Below, one piece after another: positions 1 through 11,530 of a stretch of DNA of 64,000 nucleotides. Each line of letters starts with the position of its first letter. Position 1 is the first letter of the stretch. The notes beneath the pieces are model-generated. The model saw only the letters and a program-made list of their open reading frames with translations, had not been told where the DNA came from and made no database searches. A program made the position numbers and the translations under genes. The DNA is from Salvia splendens (Eukaryota > Streptophyta > Magnoliopsida > Lamiales > Lamiaceae), in the NCBI RefSeq assembly GCF_004379255.2, contig NC_056053.1:23060188-23124187 (forward strand), in the 5' to 3' direction.

Positions 1-466
1 TCAGTGAATTATTCAACGGAGAAAACAAAAAAGGTGCATTCGATAATTTGGAGTCATGCATATGTCCTACAACAAGGTAGTATGAAATGAAGTGAAAAGA
101 CATGAGCTAGTTATGTAGATATATAGTGAATTATTAGGGGTGAATACTTCCCTTTTTCCCCACATAAAAATAGAAAAAAGGCACATCATCTTCATCAGAA
201 ATGCAAGAAAACAAACAAGTGAAAAGTAAATTATTCTGTGAGAATGTTGCTGGAATTGCATTAAATTTTTGGTGGTCCATTCATTCACATTTTAGTTTGA
301 ATCTTCATACGTTTGATATAGTGTGTGACCTTTTATTTAGTCATAATACACTTGACCTAATTAACTCGTAAACTAGCGTAGTTGATGGGTAAGCATGCGA
401 AACAAGGACATGAGAGACGTCTTCCTTATGTAACTCGAAAAGAGGATTAAAACCTGTAGGCCGGCG
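1..466. other. 3' flank of the hydrolase gene, no gene seen
   Basis: AT-rich sequence downstream of the minus-strand hydrolase gene. It should contain that gene's 3' UTR and polyadenylation region, but I see no decisive signal. The short open frames here have no recognisable motif. Confidence 0.5.
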
Positions 467-3069
467 TCAGCTGCCTTTTGCAAGTTGTATGTGGTTCTTG
501 ATCAAACTCGAGACGTGCTGAGCAACCCACGTCGAGCCAGCTGCAGTGCAGGAGAAAGCGTGAGTATGACCCTCGCGTTCAACGTCAAGACTTGCATCAG
601 GTATCTGTTTTCTCATCTGTGTTTTTCCAAACAGAAAAGGGTAAGACTCAAGCAAGAGATGGCAAGCGTCAGTTAAAATACACAGAAGAGAGTTATCAGC
701 TAATAAATGCGTCCAATTTGCTTATGTGAGCTACGAAATTAAGATGATATAGACGATGAACTGCTCAAAGGATCCAATACCTCTTCGTAAAATTGTAAAG
801 GACCCCAGTGATCATCGAGGCCAAAAAGAAAAGCAATCCGGCTTCTCTTGCTCGCGATGAATTCCAAATCTGGTTTTTCTGGTAGCTGCATGTGGAGACG
901 GCAACAGTTAAAAACGACAAAAACATCAGATGATACTGTCTGTAATTTTATTTTTTTGGGAGTTGGGAGCCAAAAAAGAAAGCTTACTGTCTGAAATTCG
1001 GTCATTGCCATATACAGCACATTTCGTAGTGTATGATACTGGAAAAGTAAACATAGAGTGGCTCGTATCAATCAGATTAAAACAAGAACGATTAGATTTA
1101 TGGGCCTGGGGTACTCAGATGGATCGAGATAAAGAACTATCAAAGTAACTAATCATGTAACATAAGAACCATTGATTAGCAAACGACTGCACCTTCAGAA
1201 TGTGTGTGCATAGCGCCTCAACAGCAGAAGAAGACCATGACTTCCCGACGAATATTTTTACAAGGAATCCTGTGAGCTCCGATGGGAGGGCTCCAAACAA
1301 GGCCCCGATGGCGCTAGCTGCAGTACATAATGCGGGAGACCTGATAATATAATTAGATTATAAGTTCATTTTCTAACACTAGTTATCATCAGCTAATCGA
1401 CTATCGGTATATATCCACACTGGAAAATTTATTGAAAGAACATAGATTATAATCATCCATTACTGCATGGATTTACATGATTATGCATAGATGCAAATGC
1501 GACTCAAAGGGATAAAGAAATCGAAAGGAAGAGTTATACATTGCAAGTCTACGAATGAATGACTGTGTTGAGGATGCAGTGTTCAAAGCCAAAAACGGGT
1601 ACAAACCAACGCAATATGTAACCTAACAGAGTAAACCGGCATCAGAGTCAAGACAAATAAGATATGATAGCAAAGGGCGAATTAGAAAAAAACAAGCTGA
1701 CTGCATACCTTCTTGTGACATCTCTTAAGTACTTCAAGAGATATATACGAACCAATGGAATGGCCAACCTTTAGATACAGAGCCAACATCAATCATTAAA
1801 AGGTCTAGCAATTGAAATATGAAAACTTATAAAAATTTGAATCATATACGAGTTAGACATAGATTCTGTGAGAAGATTACAAATGTACGAGAGACTGCGT
1901 TCTACATAAATAAACTTGTTTTGCAGCAAGGTGGAAATGTTACTAGTGGTTTACCAGTATAATAGGTACTTCAACATCTTGAAGTTCCTGCTCAATAAAG
2001 CTTATCTGGAAAAAAAGTGACAAAAGAATAAAAGCCATTTCGATTCAAGAATTCCATGTAATAATCACAGATGGCCTGCATAGGAGAGAGAATCTCATAT
2101 ATCCACTACAATTGTTCAATACTTACAGCTGCTCATTGTTTACCCATTCATATTTGAGTGAGTAAGCTCTTTTCAGAGATATAATAACAATGCCGTGAGA
2201 ATTTACCTTGTGATCAATTTGTTCTTCTAACGAGAACAACCTTCGAGACTCCCAATCCTGGCAAAACAAAAGGCATGAATCCAATGCCGTTTTCCGATTT
2301 CAATTAGAAGTATTCTCTAAGAGACGACGTTTATCAATTGAAAGGCATAAAAGTAAGATATCCAGCAAGAAATATCACATAGTATTCCGTAAAATCTAGA
2401 AGAAAAGAAAACGGCATTCATTATTGTGCAAAGCAGATCATCCTAAAACTGACAACTGAGCTTTGTCATGATTCACTTACCTTTGAGCTACAAATCAAAC
2501 TTAAACTTCATATAAAAATATCACTTGGTAAACTCAAGGAAATTAGTTACCTTTTTCGATTGCGATATGTGGCTAATACCTTCACAAATGAAAACCAAAC
2601 AACAATCAGCACAACTTCCACAAAAAAGCCCCCAAAAAACCTAAAACAAGATCATAAAAATCAAATCTTTACATGCCTGTGACAGAGGCAGTCCCTCCCA
2701 GTAGCTCATACAGTGACTCCAAAAATTCTGTGTAAAATGATACAACACCTACATAACATATTATCCATCCCCAATTTCAAACACAATTCGAAAAAAGCTA
2801 CTTATCCAGTCATAATTCACATATAAATATGAAATAATTATACACCTGGGTTGCCTGGGATTAACAACACATGTAACTTAGGCTCGTTGCTATTAATCTC
2901 CAATAAATCCGTCTTAAATCTGCCTCGAAAATGGGTAAAAAATCAATAACATGAAAAAAAACTCTGATAAAATACAACAATTTTAGTAGGATCAAAGTTA
3001 CCCTGAAATATTGGCAAGTCTGTAATTAGCACTTTTCTTTCCGACTAAACTCTTGCTTTCACTGCCCAT
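467..3069 (-). CDS. Lipid droplet-associated hydrolase (LDAH) family, 313 aa, 12 exons
   Basis: An alpha/beta-hydrolase of the LDAH (human C2orf43) family; family members sit on lipid droplets, and the plant substrate is unclear. Coding exons, in gene order: 3069-3002, 2919-2846, 2748-2677, 2579-2551, 2257-2207, 2005-1955, 1768-1709, 1622-1540, 1340-1193, 1038-988, 885-781, 616-467. Summed length is 942 bp and every phase joins. Visible motifs are LLIPGNPG near residue 45 (oxyanion-hole region), the nucleophile elbow GHSIG at 117-121 (Ser119), FGLDDHWGP at 250-258 (probable acid Asp), and EGHTH at 279-283 (probable catalytic His). The start was chosen because exon 1 opens with ATG and joins exon 2 in frame. 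Intron 3 appears to use a GC donor. The identity rests on remembered plant homologues. Confidence 0.88.
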
Positions 3070-4462
3070 TTTCGAGTGGATAATACACTTTGCTGGAAAT
3101 TTGCTCCTGCGAAATGAATTGGGAATTGCAGAAATTGGTTAAAAAACTGAGAAATTTGTAACGCAATTAGAAGTAGTACTTTGTGTTGGATAGAAGTGCT
3201 GAAATGGGAGAGACAGGCCTCAGAAGCATCGAAATCACTCTTCAAATGGAAACAGCATGTGTCACCGATTTCAGTTTTAATTATAATTAAATTATAAAAT
3301 AAACAAAAAAAATGGTGTAATTGTATCTAGAGGCTAGAGCTACTCACCAATGAAATTGCTAATTTTATTATTTTTTTGACTGATCTTTAAAATTGCTAAT
3401 AAAATTCAAATTTTATTATTTTTTTGACTGATTTTTAAAATTGTGGAACCATTTAATATTTGACTAATTTTTATGAATTTTATGACAATTCCCCCTATAA
3501 TAAAAGATATAAAGTACGAGGGCTACTCACTAATGATGCTTGCCTAAAATTAGGTAGCATAATATTTATCTTTTCTATATATATTTATTATGCATCTGAA
3601 TAAATATTCACTGTATAGTTTGATGTTAGTAGAAAGCTGTAAGTCCTAATTGAAACTTTAAATAATAATTCCAAAATTAATTGTAGTTAGTTATCAATTA
3701 ATATTAATTTAATATTTAGTTGCCATGTCGTCGAGGATTAGTAATTTGGTATAATGAATCAATGTTCACATTCAAAATACTACTCCTATATGTTATTTTA
3801 GTCATATTGTGAGCATTAATTACGAATTTATTTTTTAAAAGTTACCAACAATATAAGTTGTTTAGTTGATCAAATCATCATCTTGGATGTGTAATTGTGT
3901 TGTTTTATTTGGGCTTTTACCTTTTATCCTTTTATCACTTGCCACATTCCTAATATTATTGGGCTTTCATCCTCAACTTGTAATCTGGATTTCGCTTTGC
4001 AATAACAACACATTAGTATTCAATAAACTAACTTACCAATACACTTTTTAAATACTTCATTCGTTTTCCTAAAATAAAAACTCTTTTCTTTTTTACCTAA
4101 AAATAGAAGTTTTCTATATAGGAAGTTTCTCTTTCTAATATAGTGAGACCAATTTTCCACTTAACGCACTATATTTATCTTATTTTTATCAATTTTACAT
4201 TAAAACTCATGTTCTTTCAAAAGTTTATATTTCCGGGGGACAAAATAAAATGATGTCCATATTTGGTATTTTGGTCCGTCCTTAAAATAATTTACATATT
4301 TACTTCAACTGACTCATTATATTCATATTCTATTATAAAATCAATATAAAGTAGGACTCACATTCGACTTACTCTTTTAACTCACTTTTTTGCACATTTC
4401 TTAATACTCGTATGAAGTTAAAATGAGACTTTTAATTATGAACGGAGGAACTACCACTTATT
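3070..4462. other. Intergenic, AT-rich, with MITE-like debris
   Basis: No gene is supported. The 5' UTR and promoter of the hydrolase lie at its low-coordinate end. A short tandem duplication built on a tttttgactga motif lies at about 3356-3445. From about 4054 the sequence resembles a decayed Stowaway-type MITE, with a degraded end near 4445. Confidence 0.5.
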
Positions 4463-4639
4463 TACTCCCTCTGACCACGAATAAGAGTCAAATTCCTATC
4501 CGACAAAGGTTTTAATAAATGTTAAGAAAAGTAGGTGGAAGTAAGTTAGTGAAATATATATCACACTTGTATGTATTAATTTTAAATGACACGAGAGTGA
4601 AATGAGTTGATGAAATGTGATGACTACTATTCGCGGACG
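4463..4639. mobile_element. Decayed Stowaway-like MITE
   Basis: The left end reads ctccctctgaccacgaataa. The right side contains a rough inverted copy, tactattcgcggacgaa. The terminal ctccctc motif and preceding TA dinucleotide fit the Stowaway (Tc1/mariner) group. Boundaries are approximate because the right end has decayed. Confidence 0.5.
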
Positions 4640-4902
4640 AACCAAAATAGAAAAACAGTATTCCTAGGTGCGGAACTAGAGCACAATGTAACAGTAATGA
4701 GATATAAAAACGACCGAAATCTGAATGTCGTACGGATGAGGAAAGACAGGAATGCCCCTCACCAGAACAGAACTGCCAAACTATAAACCCGTTAAATGGA
4801 GGGATCCCAAGAAATCCACTCCACCGTAAGTTTCCCTCCATTTTATTTATTCTCTCTCCTCTAATTTAAAACACATTTTTCTCTCTCCTCAAAACACACA
4901 CC

Positions 4903-4910
4903 TATATATA
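4903..4910 (+). promoter_or_regulatory. TATA box of the HVA22-like gene
   Basis: A tatatata motif lies about 270 bp before the start codon, preceded by a CT-rich tract and followed by a C/T-rich leader, as is typical of plant class II promoters. The transcription start would be near 4935. This is inferred from position and sequence only. Confidence 0.5.
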
Positions 4911-5176
4911 CACACCATTATACTAACACCGATTCACGCTTCATTCAAAAACTCTTCCTCTCCCTCCCTGCCTTTTCTGGTTTCTGAGATTTCATTTCAT
5001 TTCTCAGATCCCATTCAATTCTCGCATTTGGTACCAAATCCAATTTCTCCTTCATTTTTTTCCAAATTTTGGATCATTCTACACAATTATTGTTTTGTAT
5101 TTCCTTTTGATTTGTTTCTGGATTTGTTGTTCAGAGATATTTACAGGCGGGGAGATTTTAATAAGCGTTTGCAAAG

Positions 5177-6682
5177 ATGATTGAGGAATTGATCACCAGG
5201 AGTTTGATGTATGTATTTTATTTTACTAATAAATGTTAATTTAATGGTTTTTTTTCTAATTTTTTTTTATTATGTTGGGAAACAGCCTGGTGTTTGGATA
5301 TGCATATCCTGCATTCCAATGTTTCAAAACACTGGAGAAAAACAAAATTACTGTTCCAGAACTCAGGTTTTGGTGCCAATATTGGTGAGGACTCTGTTAC
5401 GATGAAATATGTAATTTTTTTTAATTACTTATGTGCATTTGGCTTGTTTCATATCAATATTCATGAATTGAACTATTGTGACACAAAACAATTAGACATG
5501 CGTTACTTGAAATCATTTGTGTATATTGATATGATCAAAACACTACATATAAAAAGGATAATTATTTAGAATTACGTTGTGCAGGGTAATTGTGGCGCTA
5601 ATATCAATTCTGGAGAGGGTTCTTGATATATTTATTTCATGGTAAGTTGCACTAATCAAAACACAATTAACAAATCCAAATTCCATTTTCATCATACTCT
5701 CTATTAGTAATTCCATGTCTTCAATTTTTTTTTGAAGGATCCCTTTCTACCGAGGGATAAAGTTACTATTGTACATTTATTTGTGGCATCCCGGCACTAA
5801 GGTAAAAAAATCTAATCCAGTCACCTTGAATCTTAGTTTGACAGGAAGTATTTTATCAACTAAGTTGTTGTGATTTATCATCATGATCTTTGACGCCTTG
5901 CATTAATAGGGAACCACATACATGTACGACAAGGCGGTGCAACCTTATGTTTCGAAGCACGAATCGACAATAGATTGGGGTATAGCAGAATTGAAGCAAA
6001 GATCCTGGGACTTGGTACTTCGTTATTGGTACAAAAGCGTAGACATGAGCTCAAAAAATGTTATACAATGTCTTCAGTTATTGATGACTCAAGTCATGAA
6101 CGCTGCATTATCGAGACCTCAAGCACAGGTTTCAATTTGATGCTTTACTTATTACTTTATGTACTTATACATAATTAGTCTATACTATTAATTATTGCTA
6201 GAATAAAAAAAATTCTAAATTTTTGTATGCCCCACTTTTTTAAGACGACGTTAAACATAGTTTGATCCAAAAAAGGAATAAATTCAGTTACCTTTAATCC
6301 AAAATTTCTGAATTCAAGTAAAGTCACCCTCAAAAAAATTAAAAATTGATTCGCTTTTTATTTTAATAATTACTAATGATTTCAATTTTTTGACCTAAAT
6401 TTGCAGGAGGGTCAATCCAAAGACGATTCGGCGTCTGCAGCGCAGGAGAACACGCCACCTGGAATCTTCAAGCGAAATGTTGCAGAGAAGCCGCGGCCGC
6501 CGGGAACTGCCGGCGGCCCAACCCCTAAATCCGACTTTATAAAGGTGAAACTCAATAATCAAGCAGAATTTATTCATACGGATGATGTAATTTCCCCCAA
6601 TTTATTCATAAAGTTGATGATTTGATTTCTTTGCTGCCAGGGTCAGGTTGAGGGGCGTCAACAACAATTGAAGAGTAAATAA
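5177..6682 (+). CDS. HVA22-like protein (TB2/DP1/HVA22 family), 230 aa, 7 exons
   Basis: A membrane protein of the TB2/DP1/REEP/HVA22 family, which shapes tubular ER and is often ABA- or stress-responsive in plants. Exons: 5177-5208, 5286-5384, 5585-5641, 5738-5801, 5910-6128, 6407-6586, 6641-6682; total 693 bp with all phases compatible. The protein opens with a short hydrophobic stretch and the family signature FGYAYPAFQCFKTLE, then FWCQYW near residue 41. Hydrophobic hairpin segments follow (VIVALISILERV, then LLLYIYLWHPGTK), then the HVA22 helix region to about residue 150. The C-terminal tail is Pro/Ser-rich. It resembles the longer HVA22 i/j/h subgroup more than the short barley type. 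If the last intron is retained, the protein ends about a dozen residues beyond exon 6. The gene is convergent with the unknown gene that follows. Confidence 0.9.
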
Positions 6683-6817
6683 ATCAATTCAATATAGATT
6701 AGGAGATTTTGTTTTTAGATTTTTGTATTTTTAATTCATTTTATATTCCAAATTTTGAAAAAAATTGGATATTGTACATTTGTTGTGTGTGTAAAATGTA
6801 AATAATCCGCACCGTCG

Positions 6818-7258
6818 CTATCTGGAGCTGCGGATCCAGACAAGCCGGAGCGTCCAATCGATAGCCTGCGCGGCGCCGCGGCGGAGCAAATCAAAGAAGG
6901 CGGCTAGTCGGGGAAAGACGCGGCGGATGAAGCTGCCGCCGGCGGATCCGGGGGAGGCCGACATCGGCTGGAGATACGCCCACGCCGCCTGCTTGACGAG
7001 GCGATTCCGGATGCCGATGTCGTATCCGCCGTGCGCGGAGCTCGGCCGCGGCGAATTGACCGCCGTCGTCGGGAGGAGATCCTTCAGCGAGGTGTAGCTG
7101 TGCGAATTAGGCTTGATCGACAGCAGCTCGAGATCGTCGGAGGAGGAGGAGCTTCTGTTGTGGTGGTGGGGGAGGAGATTGAGCTTTAGCGGCGCTACTG
7201 CGATCGAGGAGGGGACTGAACTCCGGCGGCGGAGGAGAGGCTGTGGCGGTGCCGCCAT
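6818..7258 (-). CDS. Unknown conserved-looking plant protein, 146 aa, single exon
   Basis: I do not recognise a named family. The ORF starts MAAPPQPLLRRRSS and has a Ser/Pro/His-rich disordered N-terminal half. It then carries a motif I associate with uncharacterised plant proteins, YTSLKDLLP near residue 55 and IRNRLVKQAAWAYLQPM near residues 82-98, and ends with a basic, partly hydrophobic helix (RVFPRLAAFFDLLRRG). No signal peptide or clear membrane segment is visible. GC content is much higher than the surrounding DNA, supporting real coding. It lies tail-to-tail with the HVA22-like gene, about 135 bp apart, so the 3' UTRs may overlap. Confidence 0.7.
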   Translation of the reverse strand: MAAPPQPLLRRRSSVPSSIAVAPLKLNLLPHHHNRSSSSSDDLELLSIKPNSHSYTSLKDLLPTTAVNSPRPSSAHGGYDIGIRNRLVKQAAWAYLQPMSASPGSAGGSFIRRVFPRLAAFFDLLRRGAAQAIDWTLRLVWIRSSR

Positions 7259-7797
7259 GAATTGAAAGCTGAGAGGATTTGGTTTTCAATTTCAATTCTG
7301 ATTTCCTTTTAATTTGGACATTCCGTTGTTTGGAAAAGTGTGCTTATGGTGGGGAGATTTTCTGTTCAGTTTTTATTTTAATTTTATTTTCCATTTTTGT
7401 AATTCGGAAATGGAATCACGCGGTCACGCCAATTATTGGCGTATGACTCTTTACTTTATATTATACTATTTTTTTATTACTTATATTCCTTATACTGACT
7501 CTCCCAGCCTCTTTTTGGAAAATTATTTAATTTTATTTTCTTTTTTGACTGGTTAACAAGTTCTATTTAAATATGATTACTCACACTATTTATTAAAATA
7601 CTCTTAAATAGTGGCAATACAATTAAAATGTTCTATTTTATCAATAACTTAAAATTTTCAATGTTATATTACAAAATTTAAAATTTTAAAAGATTCTTAA
7701 GAAGATATTGTATGAAGGGCGAATTGTCATAAAAACAACCAAGTTCGGTTAAATTCTAGTCAAATCTGCAATTTTAGAAAATGATCGATAATACTTA

Positions 7798-8086
7798 CTC
7801 CCTCCGTCCCAATTTAGGAGTGCAATTTAGTTAGGGGACGGGTTTAAGAAATGGTTGGAGTGTGTAATAATTGAAGTGAGGTAGTGGAAAGTAGGACCCT
7901 TTTGACTTTTTGTTTGTAAAAGGTGTTCCTTTTGTTTTATTTTATGAAAATAATGGCATTTGAGTGTAAATTTCATAAAAAATGAGGTTAATTTTATGTC
8001 CAAGTATGATAAATTCTAAATGGGACTCTTAAATTGGGACGGACGGAAATGACAAAAAAAAGACTCTTAAACTGAGACGGAGGGAG
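7798..8086. mobile_element. Stowaway MITE, 289 bp, flanked by TA
   Basis: It begins ctccctccgtcccaatttag and ends with the inverted motif gagacggagggag. TA dinucleotides flank both ends, as expected for a Stowaway target-site duplication. A second internal inverted copy (gggacggacgg) lies near the right end. No coding capacity. Confidence 0.85.
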
Positions 8087-8396
8087 TATTACTTTGATAT
8101 AATTTCTCAATTTTTCCCCCCACAATCGCGTATTTGAAGGGATTTTTGTATGGTATGGCAAACAGGAAATACTATGTGCACGGAAACATTCGATTACTTA
8201 AACGACTTCGTTTAATACATTTAGTCAGTCGAGCCTTTAATTTTTACACAATTATGCTCACCGTCAATAAATTCAAACGCGTATCATGTCAAAAAAATTA
8301 ACTATGAGACAATTAAGGAAAAAAGTCAAAGTTATAATATAATCGGTCATTTTTTTAATGTTGTGGGATGGACTAAAACTTAATTAAATTAATATA

Positions 8397-8608
8397 CTCT
8401 CTCCTTTTCCTAAAATTAAAATTTTTAGAAATGATACTTGTTTTAATGCAAAATTGGTAAAGTAAGAATAAATAGAAAGCAAAGTGTGTTAATGGAAAAT
8501 TAGACCCACCTCATTATAAAAAAATAATTTTTTCTTAAATAGAATGTTTCTATTTTTAGGAAATGGACCAAAAAAGAAAGAGTTTCTATTTTCAGAAAAT
8601 AGAGGGAT
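8397..8608. mobile_element. Stowaway-like MITE (second family), diverged
   Basis: It starts ctctctccttttcctaaaat and ends with a rough inverted copy (attttcagaaaatagaggga). The internal text (gcaaaattggtaaagtaaga) recurs in the element at 34159-34319, so both belong to one family. Boundaries are approximate. Confidence 0.65.
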
Positions 8609-9206
8609 TAGTTTTTCTTTTTTGTTAATTATTTGCCTTCAATTTTTTTCATATACCGTCTTTGAAGTCAATACAGATTTGTTGATATGATTGGCTCATT
8701 TTTATTAATATAAAGGGATTATGGTCAATATAGATTTGTGGATATGACTGGCTCAATTTTTTGAATAAAGGGATTATGGAGATGATTGAGGGTAAATTTC
8801 AATAATAATGATAATTAAAATTGATGTTGGAGTTTGTTTTGTCCAGACATCCCAATTTCCATGCACACCATTTGTTTTAAGTTTCAATCTAAAGTATAAG
8901 TTTTAAGTTTCAATCTAAAGTATATTAGAATTTATAACAGATATTTGTAATTAGATAGTATATTTGAGTGTAATTTATAATAGGATTAGAATTTAAATTA
9001 TATCTGTAATTAGTATTTGAGCGTAATGTGATCCCCTTTACAACCTCTGGATTTTGAGACTTTTAGGATGATAAGATTTAGAAACTCTTCTAATAAAATT
9101 GATACGTAAGAGAGAAGTAGAAAGAAAAAATAATTAAAGTATTATTGGTGGAGAATGAGTCTCACCTCATTAGAGAGAAAGGACTTTCCAAAATTCAAAA
9201 GTGTAT
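8609..9206. other. Intergenic, short direct repeats
   Basis: No gene is visible. Two imperfect direct repeats can be read: a ~60 bp unit around 8665-8780 (containing gatttgttgatatga and gatttgtggatatga) and a 20 bp unit near 8880-8920 (aagtttcaatctaaagtata). The rest is AT-rich. Confidence 0.6.
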
Positions 9207-9568
9207 ATTCTTCTCTTTTTCTTTATCATTTATGGTTTCACCACCCACTACACAATTTTGACTATTTTTTCTCATTCTCTCTTATTTTACTAATTACACA
9301 TTAAAACATGTGCCAACTCCAATTAACATATTTTCATGAGACGGAGAGAGTATAAGAAGACCCCACCGCCCTTCATTCTTACTTTACTAATTACACATTA
9401 AAACATGTGACAACCCCAAATAACATATTTCCATGAGACGAAGGGAGTATAAGAAGACCCCACCGCCCTTCATGTAAAAAAAACGCCCTTCATGTAAAAA
9501 AAAGGCATAGCTCCAATATTTTATAGTCATGTAAAATATGTAAGGGTTTTATATCCTTCCTAAATTAA
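9207..9568 (+). repeat. Left arm of a ~350 bp inverted repeat
   Basis: Reads through MITE-like sequence, including two tandem copies of a block ending ataagaagaccccaccgccc, then ggcatagctccaatatttta and gggttttatatccttcctaa. The reverse complement of the same text occurs at 11531-11873 with few differences. The left arm carries about 17 extra bases from a duplicated cgcccttcatg block. Arms are separated by about 1.96 kb. Confidence 0.85.
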
Positions 9569-9672
9569 CAAACAACGAAATAACACTCAGTTGGTAAGAT
9601 ATTTCTCATCCAACTATTAGTAAGAAGTTTAAGTCCTAAAACTTTAATGCGAAAGGTTAACTAATAATATAA

Positions 9673-10426
9673 GAGCATCTCCAAGAAGAGAAGGTATATA
9701 GAAAATGTATGTCATGTATTTACCTTCTTAAAAAGTGAAATATACCTATCTAAAAAGTAACATATTCCAAAGGAAAAAAGTATATGAAAAGGTATATTAT
9801 TTTTTAAAAATAAAATAATAGTACAAAATGCATTAAAAAATATAGAGTGTAATACCTTCTCAAATACCTTTCCCCTTGGAGAATGGTTTTTCATGAAAAG
9901 AAGGCAAATGCAGTAGTTATAATATTTTACCTCTCTATTGATGGGGAGGTAAAAACACCTATTCAAAATTAGAAAATGTATAATACCTTCTTAAATACAT
10001 CTCCCTTTAGAGAATGAGTTTTCATTAAAAAAGGTAAATATGGTAGTTATATTAGTTTACCTCTTTAGAGCATCTCCAAGGGGATAGGTAAATGGAAAGG
10101 TAAAACTATATAACTACCATATTTACCTTTTTTTCAAAAAAAATCATTCTCCAAAGGAAGAGGTATTTGAGAATGTATTATACATTTTTCCATTTTGAAG
10201 ACGTATCTTTACCTTTCCATTGATAGAGAGATAAAATTTTATAACTACCATATGTGTCTTTTTTTTTATGAAAAACCATTCTCCAAGGTAGGGAAAAGGT
10301 AATTAAGAAGATATTACCCTTTATATTTTTCAATGCATTTTGTAGTATTTTTTTATTTTCAAAAAATAATTTACTTTTTTTATATACCTTTTTCCTTTAG
10401 ATGATATATATATCTTGGACATGCTC
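9673..10426. mobile_element. Tourist-like (PIF/Harbinger) MITE, composite
   Basis: The ends are gagcatctccaag and its approximate inverse cttggacatgctc, flanked by taa on both sides (3 bp TSD typical of PIF/Harbinger). A second internal start, gagcatctccaag preceded by tta, lies at 10068. Several inverted copies of the ggtaaatatggtagttat block are present, so the element looks nested or internally duplicated. No real coding region. Confidence 0.7.
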
Positions 10427-10615
10427 TAATAAAACACATAATACGCTATGAAGAAGCCAGTTACACATGCTCTAATAAAACACATGCTCTAACCAAAATT
10501 TCCTTTCCTATAGACAATAACTAATAGAGACGACATAACGTCCCAAAATCATTGTATTTGGTGAAATTATCTTACATTAATCATACACACCTTCTTCAAT
10601 CCTTTCCCATCTCCC

Positions 10616-11086
10616 ATGGCCTTATCCGCTCTCTCTCCGCCGTTCTCCACCGCTCGCCCGGCCACCTTCTCACCCCCGAATCTCCGCCGCAGCCGCCCCT
10701 TTTCCGGCCAACAACTCGACAACTCAACCGCGAACGCCTCATTCTTCTCGGGTTCATCGAAAAACAAGAGGAGCAGCTACGCAGAAGCCGTAAAGCAAGA
10801 GCTTCTCGACGCCATTCGCCCCCTCGACTGCGGCGCCGACGCCACCCCGGAAGATCAGAGACTGATCGATCGAGTACACCTTAATTAATTCTACTTTATT
10901 TTCCTTTCCATTTTCTTGATGAATTGGTGATTAATTAAGTAATTACAAATATGTCTCTTAATTAATCTTTAGATAACTAGGAAGCTTGAAGCAGTGAATC
11001 CGACAGCGCAGCCGGTGAAGTCTGATCTGCTGAATGGGAAGTAGGAGCTTCTTTACACCACTTCACAGCCTATTTTGCAGACATTG
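10616..11086 (+). pseudogene. Truncated plastid fibrillin/PAP gene fragment
   Basis: Two exons of a plastid-lipid-associated protein (fibrillin) gene, closest by memory to the PAP3/PAP4 (FBN3) type. Exon 1, 10616-10873, gives a Ser/Pro-rich transit-peptide-like start (MALSALSPPFSTARP) followed by YAEAVKQELLDAIRPLD near residues 61-77. Exon 2, 10973-11086, continues in phase with the conserved KLEAVNPT, then SDLLNGK. It then meets TAG at 11042-11044 where the family has Trp, although the family text resumes directly afterwards (ELLYTTS). All downstream exons (most of the lipocalin-like domain) are missing. A Harbinger-type element begins about 80 bp after exon 2. Fibrillins coat plastoglobules; this copy cannot make the domain. 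Confidence 0.85.
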
Positions 11087-11165
11087 GTATCACATGTTTT
11101 TTTTGTCTCATTTAATCACATGTTTTTTCGAAGATGTTTGTTTTTTGTGATATACAGGTGCCTAA

Positions 11166-11530
11166 GAGTATCCACGACCGTGCTCTTGCCAGCGAGCACG
11201 GTTGTGGGCCCGGCGCCACTATTCATGTCTGCTCTCTGGCAATAGCACAACACCCACAGCTGTGCTCTTCCGCAATGACGAACACAATTCAATTTAAAAT
11301 TCAATTAAACAAAAACATTTCCATAATATTAAAATTTATTAAAAAACCACAATAAATATTACAAATTACAAATAAAATAAAAAAGACATAATTAAAATCC
11401 TAAAAATTACATAATTAAAATACTAAAAATTAAAAATTACATAATTAAACTCCTAAACAATTTATCCATCTCCGCCGGAGTGTACGGTGTGCGGACACCG
11501 CGAGTAGGAGGAGGCGGAGTTTGGGAGGAG
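11166..11530 (-). mobile_element. Truncated PIF/Harbinger element fragment
   Basis: It starts after taa with gagtatccacgaccgtgctc, a variant of the gagcatccgcag terminus of the full element at 40863. The right part, read on the minus strand, encodes a short Pro-rich piece (PPPPTRGVRTPYTP) like the 5' end of a Harbinger-associated ORF. No right terminus is seen; the inverted-repeat arm begins immediately after. Confidence 0.55.

Noticed and set aside
9712..9966. 84-codon minus-strand ORF
   Set aside because: It lies inside the Tourist-like MITE and is composed of repeat sequence.
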